Below the pieces are notes generated by a model that ran no database searches, was not told the DNA's origin, and saw only the letters and a program-made list of their open reading frames with translations. A program made the position numbers and the translations under genes. This document shows, piece after piece, positions 60,873-64,000 of a stretch of 64,000 nt of DNA (position 1 is the first letter of the stretch; every line of letters starts with the position of its first letter). Source of the DNA: Dysgonomonadaceae bacterium zrk40 (GTDB lineage: Bacteria; Bacteroidota; Bacteroidia; Bacteroidales; Dysgonomonadaceae); NCBI GenBank assembly GCA_016916535.1, contig CP070276.1, positions 1,984,001 through 2,048,000 of the forward strand, in the 5' to 3' direction.

Positions 60873-62246
60873 TTACTTCTTCAACTGCTCTGCAAAATGC
60901 TTGTAGAAGAGGGGTATGGTGCGGATGCCGTTGTAGAACTGCTCTAACGGGAAGTTCTCATTAGGGGAGTGGATCGCATCAGATCCCAGACCGAAGCCCA
61001 TCAGCACCGACTTGATGCCGAGGATCTCCTCAAAGGAGGCGATGATGGGGATGCTGCCGCCGGAACGGACCGGTACCGGCTCCCTGCCGTAGACTTCGCT
61101 GTATGCCTTCTCTGCCGCTTGGTAGGCCGGCAGGTCAATGGGACAGACGTAGGATGGACCTCCGTGGAGGTACTCCACCTTCACCTTGACCGACTTGGGG
61201 GCGATCGACTCAAAGTACTTCACGAAGAGCTTTGCAATCTTGTTGTGGTCCTGGTTGGGTACCAGACGAGTACTGATTTTGGCGTAGGCTTTTGACGGGA
61301 GTACCGTTTTGGCACCTTCACCGGTGTAGCCGCCCCAGATACCACAGACGTCGAAGGTAGGCCGTATACCGGTGCGCTCGTTGGTGCTGTATCCTTTCTC
61401 ACCGAACAGTTCCTTCACGTCAAGCGCTTTCTTATAGTCGCTCAATGAGAAGGGTGCCTTCGCCATCAAGTTGCGCTCTTTTTTTGATACCTCTACCACA
61501 TCGTCATAGAAACCGGGGATCAGGATGCGTCCATCGTCGTCCATCGTCTGTGCGATCATCTTTGCCAGCGCATTGATCGGGTTGGCCACGGCACCGCCGA
61601 AGAGTCCCGAGTGCAGGTCCACGTTGGGGCCTGTCACCTCTACCTGCCAGTAAGCCAGCCCACGCAGTCCCGTGGTGATGGAAGGCACGTCGGGGGCGAT
61701 CATCGAGGTGTCGGAGACCAGGATCACGTCGGCTTGCAACATCTTCTTGTGTTGCTTGCAGAACTTGGGCAGGTTGGGTGATCCCACCTCCTCTTCTCCT
61801 TCGATGAGGAACTTGACGTTGCACGCCAACGTGCCCGATTGTACGAGGTACTCGAACGCCTTGGCATGCATGAAGCCCTGTCCCTTGTCATCATCCGCAC
61901 CACGTGCCCAGATCTTGCCATCCTTCACCACCGGCTCAAATGGATTGGTCTTCCAAAGTTCAACAGGGTCCACAGGCATCACATCCATGTGGGCGTATAC
62001 CAGTACGGTGGGGGCATTCTTGTCGATGATCTTCTCTCCATAGGTCACCGGGTTGCCGTCGGTCTCCATCACCTCGGCCTTGTCGGCACCCGCAGCCAGC
62101 AGGAGCTCTTTCCATTTTTCGGCCGCACGGTACATGTCCGGTTTGTGCTCAGGAAGCGATGAGATGGATGGGATGCGGATCAATTCGAACAGTTCATCAA
62201 GGAAACGTTGTTCGTGGGTTTTTACATACTTGTCGATTTCATTCAT
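60873..62246 (-). CDS. M20 family metallodipeptidase
   Basis: A 457-residue cytosolic peptidase of the M20 (carnosine dipeptidase-like) family. Metal-binding motifs: VLVYAHMDVMPVDP (His and Asp near residue 88), GADDDKGQG with the bridging Asp near 117, and EGEEEVGSPN carrying the catalytic Glu near 150. A dimerisation insert spans about 200-385, with LHSGLFGGAVANPINALAKM. The end SIPIIASFEEILGIKSVLMG and DAIHSPNENFPLEQF hold the last ligand His. It likely trims di- or tripeptides. No signal peptide. Confidence 0.9.
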   Translation of the reverse strand: MNEIDKYVKTHEQRFLDELFELIRIPSISSLPEHKPDMYRAAEKWKELLLAAGADKAEVMETDGNPVTYGEKIIDKNAPTVLVYAHMDVMPVDPVELWKTNPFEPVVKDGKIWARGADDDKGQGFMHAKAFEYLVQSGTLACNVKFLIEGEEEVGSPNLPKFCKQHKKMLQADVILVSDTSMIAPDVPSITTGLRGLAYWQVEVTGPNVDLHSGLFGGAVANPINALAKMIAQTMDDDGRILIPGFYDDVVEVSKKERNLMAKAPFSLSDYKKALDVKELFGEKGYSTNERTGIRPTFDVCGIWGGYTGEGAKTVLPSKAYAKISTRLVPNQDHNKIAKLFVKYFESIAPKSVKVKVEYLHGGPSYVCPIDLPAYQAAEKAYSEVYGREPVPVRSGGSIPIIASFEEILGIKSVLMGFGLGSDAIHSPNENFPLEQFYNGIRTIPLFYKHFAEQLKK

Positions 62247-62345
62247 TACGGTTAATTTTATAATGATTTTTGATTGTTACAAATATAGGAAAATTACTGC
62301 TCTTTGCCTTTTCATTCTGCATTATTGGTCGATTCGTAGGAACAT

Positions 62346-63227
62346 TTATCGCACCCCTCTCGTCTTCATCTTCAGGATGTAGACCGATGTGCGGGCAGTG
62401 ATGAACAGGATGTCACGCTTTTCTCCGCCAAAACAGACGTTGGAAGGACTCTCCGGCACTTCAATCTCACTGATCAACCTCCCTTCAGGTGAGTAGACCC
62501 ACACCTTTCCCATTGTAAGGTAGATGTTTCCACCGTCGTCGATGGTCATTCCGTCCGACCCATGGGGAGCAAAGTAGGTCTTGTTCTCCAGGGAGCCGTC
62601 AGGCAGGATGTCGTATCGCCAGATTTTCCGGTCCTCGATATCGGCCACGTAGAGTGTTTTGCCATCCGGGGTGCCGATGATGCCGTTGGGTTGCTTGTAG
62701 TCGTCGATCAACCGAGTCACCTCCCCGTCGGGTGTGAGGAGGTACACCCCCCGTGCTTCCTGTATCTCGCTGTAGCCTTCGGGCCAGTAGGGACGGTGGT
62801 AGTAAGCATCTGTGAAATAGATATCACCATTGGGTGCTATCCAGAGGTCGTTGGGTCCATTGAGGTGCTTCTCTTCGTAATCCTCAAAGAGCACCTTCCG
62901 CTTATCGCGGTTCTCAAAGAGGATGATCCTGTTCTGCGCATCGGCACAAGCCACCAGCTTCCCCTCTTGGTTGAAGTACAAACCATTGGAGCGTTCGGTA
63001 CCCTCCAGCCAGAGGGAGATGCCCTCCTGTTCATCCCAGCGGTAGATGCGGTCGTTGGGCTGGTCGGTGAAGTAGACACTTCCATCTTTGGCCACAGCGG
63101 GGCCTTCGGTGAATGCGTAGCCGGTTCCCGCTTTTTGTGGAACGACTCCCTCTGCAACAATGTCGCATTCCTGGGCGGTTAGTGCTGTTGTGAGAAGGAT
63201 GCATGCAAGGGTTATGGATGGTTTCAT
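62346..63227 (-). CDS. Secreted SMP-30/gluconolactonase-like protein
   Basis: A 293-residue beta-propeller enzyme with signal peptide (ending LTAQE). Repeated blades: GYAFTEGPAVAKDGSVYFTD (metal-binding Glu), NGPNDLWIAPNGDIYFTD (Asn and Asp ligands), GIIGTPDGKTLYVAD, and GSDGMTIDDGGNIYLTMG. Members open sugar lactones in the periplasm. It is followed on the same strand by nothing close; the upstream neighbour is an oxidoreductase of the type that makes sugar lactones or keto-sugars, so they may act in one sugar pathway. Confidence 0.85.
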   Translation of the reverse strand: MKPSITLACILLTTALTAQECDIVAEGVVPQKAGTGYAFTEGPAVAKDGSVYFTDQPNDRIYRWDEQEGISLWLEGTERSNGLYFNQEGKLVACADAQNRIILFENRDKRKVLFEDYEEKHLNGPNDLWIAPNGDIYFTDAYYHRPYWPEGYSEIQEARGVYLLTPDGEVTRLIDDYKQPNGIIGTPDGKTLYVADIEDRKIWRYDILPDGSLENKTYFAPHGSDGMTIDDGGNIYLTMGKVWVYSPEGRLISEIEVPESPSNVCFGGEKRDILFITARTSVYILKMKTRGVR

Positions 63228-63254
63228 ATATGTAAAATGGTTACTCTGAATATT

Positions 63255-64000
63255 CTACGGTCGCTTGTAACCTTCACGGTAAGGTCTGGCGAGCATTGCT
63301 GCACCTGTCTCGTTGCCGGTGATGGTCTGCCGCTCCGCATCCCACTTTATACTGCTGCCGGTCTCGTAGGCGATCATAGCCAGCTGCACCGTGGCGGTGG
63401 AGCGGAAGGCATCGTCAATGGTGCAGCTGATCAGATCTCTCTTACCGGTTCTCACGGCCCTGATGAACTCAGCCACATGCTCCTCTTGCATGCGGGGAGA
63501 GGGAATCTCCATCACCTCCTGTCGGCTGTTGCGGCCCGCCGGCTTCAGCACCAGCCGGTTGTCGGCAGCAAAGAGGGTACCCTTCTCACCGTGGAAGAAG
63601 ATGCCGTTGTTGTACTGCGGATCCATCTCTCCCGTGCCCCAGAGGCGATGCTGCCAGATGAGTGGCACCTCGCCGAACTGCATCGTCGCCCTCAAGGTGT
63701 CGGGGGTGTTGGTCAGCCCCTGCAGTGCATGGATGCCTCCCTGGGCTTCAATTGATGTGGGCATGTCGTACCCAATGATGGTGCGGATGATGTCGATGTT
63801 GTGAATGCCCCAGTCCACCAGGTGACCGTTGCCATAGGCTTTCTCGAAACGCCACGACATATGTCCTTTAGAGGGACTGTAAGGCAGCAGGGGTGCCGGG
63901 CCGCACCAGGCATCCCAGTCGAGCGATGCCGGCGGATCCTGGATGGTGGTGTCATCAATATTGGGGTTGTAGTGTATCTGTGCTTCTATCTGGTGCACCT
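63255..64000 (-). CDS. Gfo/Idh/MocA family oxidoreductase, 5' end beyond the window
   Basis: The C-terminal ~248 residues are inside the window and the reading frame is open at the right edge. The sequence WRFEKAYGNGHLVDWGIHNI followed by DIIRTIIGYDMPTSIEAQGG is the conserved end of the catalytic region in this family, and the rest is the alpha/beta C-terminal domain (FFHGEKGTLFAADNRLVLKP). The NAD-binding Rossmann half is not visible. Family members oxidise or reduce sugars and inositols. Its end is 28 bp from the SMP-30-like gene, so co-transcription is likely. Confidence 0.85.
   Translation of the reverse strand, partial: VHQIEAQIHYNPNIDDTTIQDPPASLDWDAWCGPAPLLPYSPSKGHMSWRFEKAYGNGHLVDWGIHNIDIIRTIIGYDMPTSIEAQGGIHALQGLTNTPDTLRATMQFGEVPLIWQHRLWGTGEMDPQYNNGIFFHGEKGTLFAADNRLVLKPAGRNSRQEVMEIPSPRMQEEHVAEFIRAVRTGKRDLISCTIDDAFRSTATVQLAMIAYETGSSIKWDAERQTITGNETGAAMLARPYREGYKRP

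Overview
The window looks like a Bacteroidota chromosome, most likely Bacteroidales. The reasons are TAnnTTTG-type promoter boxes, weak ribosome binding sites, Bacteroidota-type families (DUF6266, DUF6448, PF17131 LolA-like, RND-TolC fusion) and a fermentative Ptb-Buk pair. A genus close to Proteiniphilum or Petrimonas is only a guess.

Two parts can be separated. Positions 1 to about 42337 look like the right-hand end of an integrated element. Its right edge is a tyrosine integrase gene followed by a 47-base 3' fragment of tRNA-Gly(CCC); the intact tRNA should lie beyond the left edge. Positions about 42340 to 64000 look like ordinary chromosome.

The element is a mosaic. (a) 1-12.2 kb, all minus strand: heavy-metal efflux (Fur, TRASH-like and His-rich proteins, an RND pump fused to its TolC channel, adaptor, PII-like protein, P1B ATPase, CDF carrier, HMA-like secreted protein, lipoprotein). 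(b) 12.8-15.6 kb: a few odd genes and about 1.3 kb of hairpin-rich, apparently non-coding DNA. (c) 15.7-20.5 kb, visibly more GC-rich: umuDC plus a DUF6266/lysis-like cluster. (d) 20.5-28.9 kb: two sequence-identical group II introns, each inserted next to a similar inverted-repeat element, on either side of a TIR/TPR gene pair that looks like an anti-phage module. The second intron is split by an IS21-family element. (e) 29.2-40.1 kb, AT-rich, all minus strand: a lipid or glycolipid synthesis and export set (TetR, MMPL transporter, LolA-like protein, FabH-like synthase, ACP-like protein lacking the phosphopantetheine serine, two acyltransferases, patatin, two tandem GT2 glycosyltransferases, membrane protein, DUF1302-like outer-membrane protein). 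A repeat of about 345 bp lies just upstream of the regulator of both (a) and (e), and a related shorter repeat in the other orientation lies at the far end of (e).

The chromosomal part holds a secreted giant protein/LemA/DUF3137 operon, a GH9 cellulase, a decaying carrier-protein cluster (frameshifted acp, asnB with an amber codon, nadE-like, AMP ligase, hexapeptide transferase), phosphate butyryltransferase and butyrate kinase with an ATP-grasp-like gene, an M20 dipeptidase, an SMP-30 lactonase and an edge-truncated Gfo/Idh/MocA oxidoreductase.

The strongest candidates for something undescribed are the lipid module (e), the TIR/TPR pair with its cassette-like flanks (d), and the structured non-coding region in (b).
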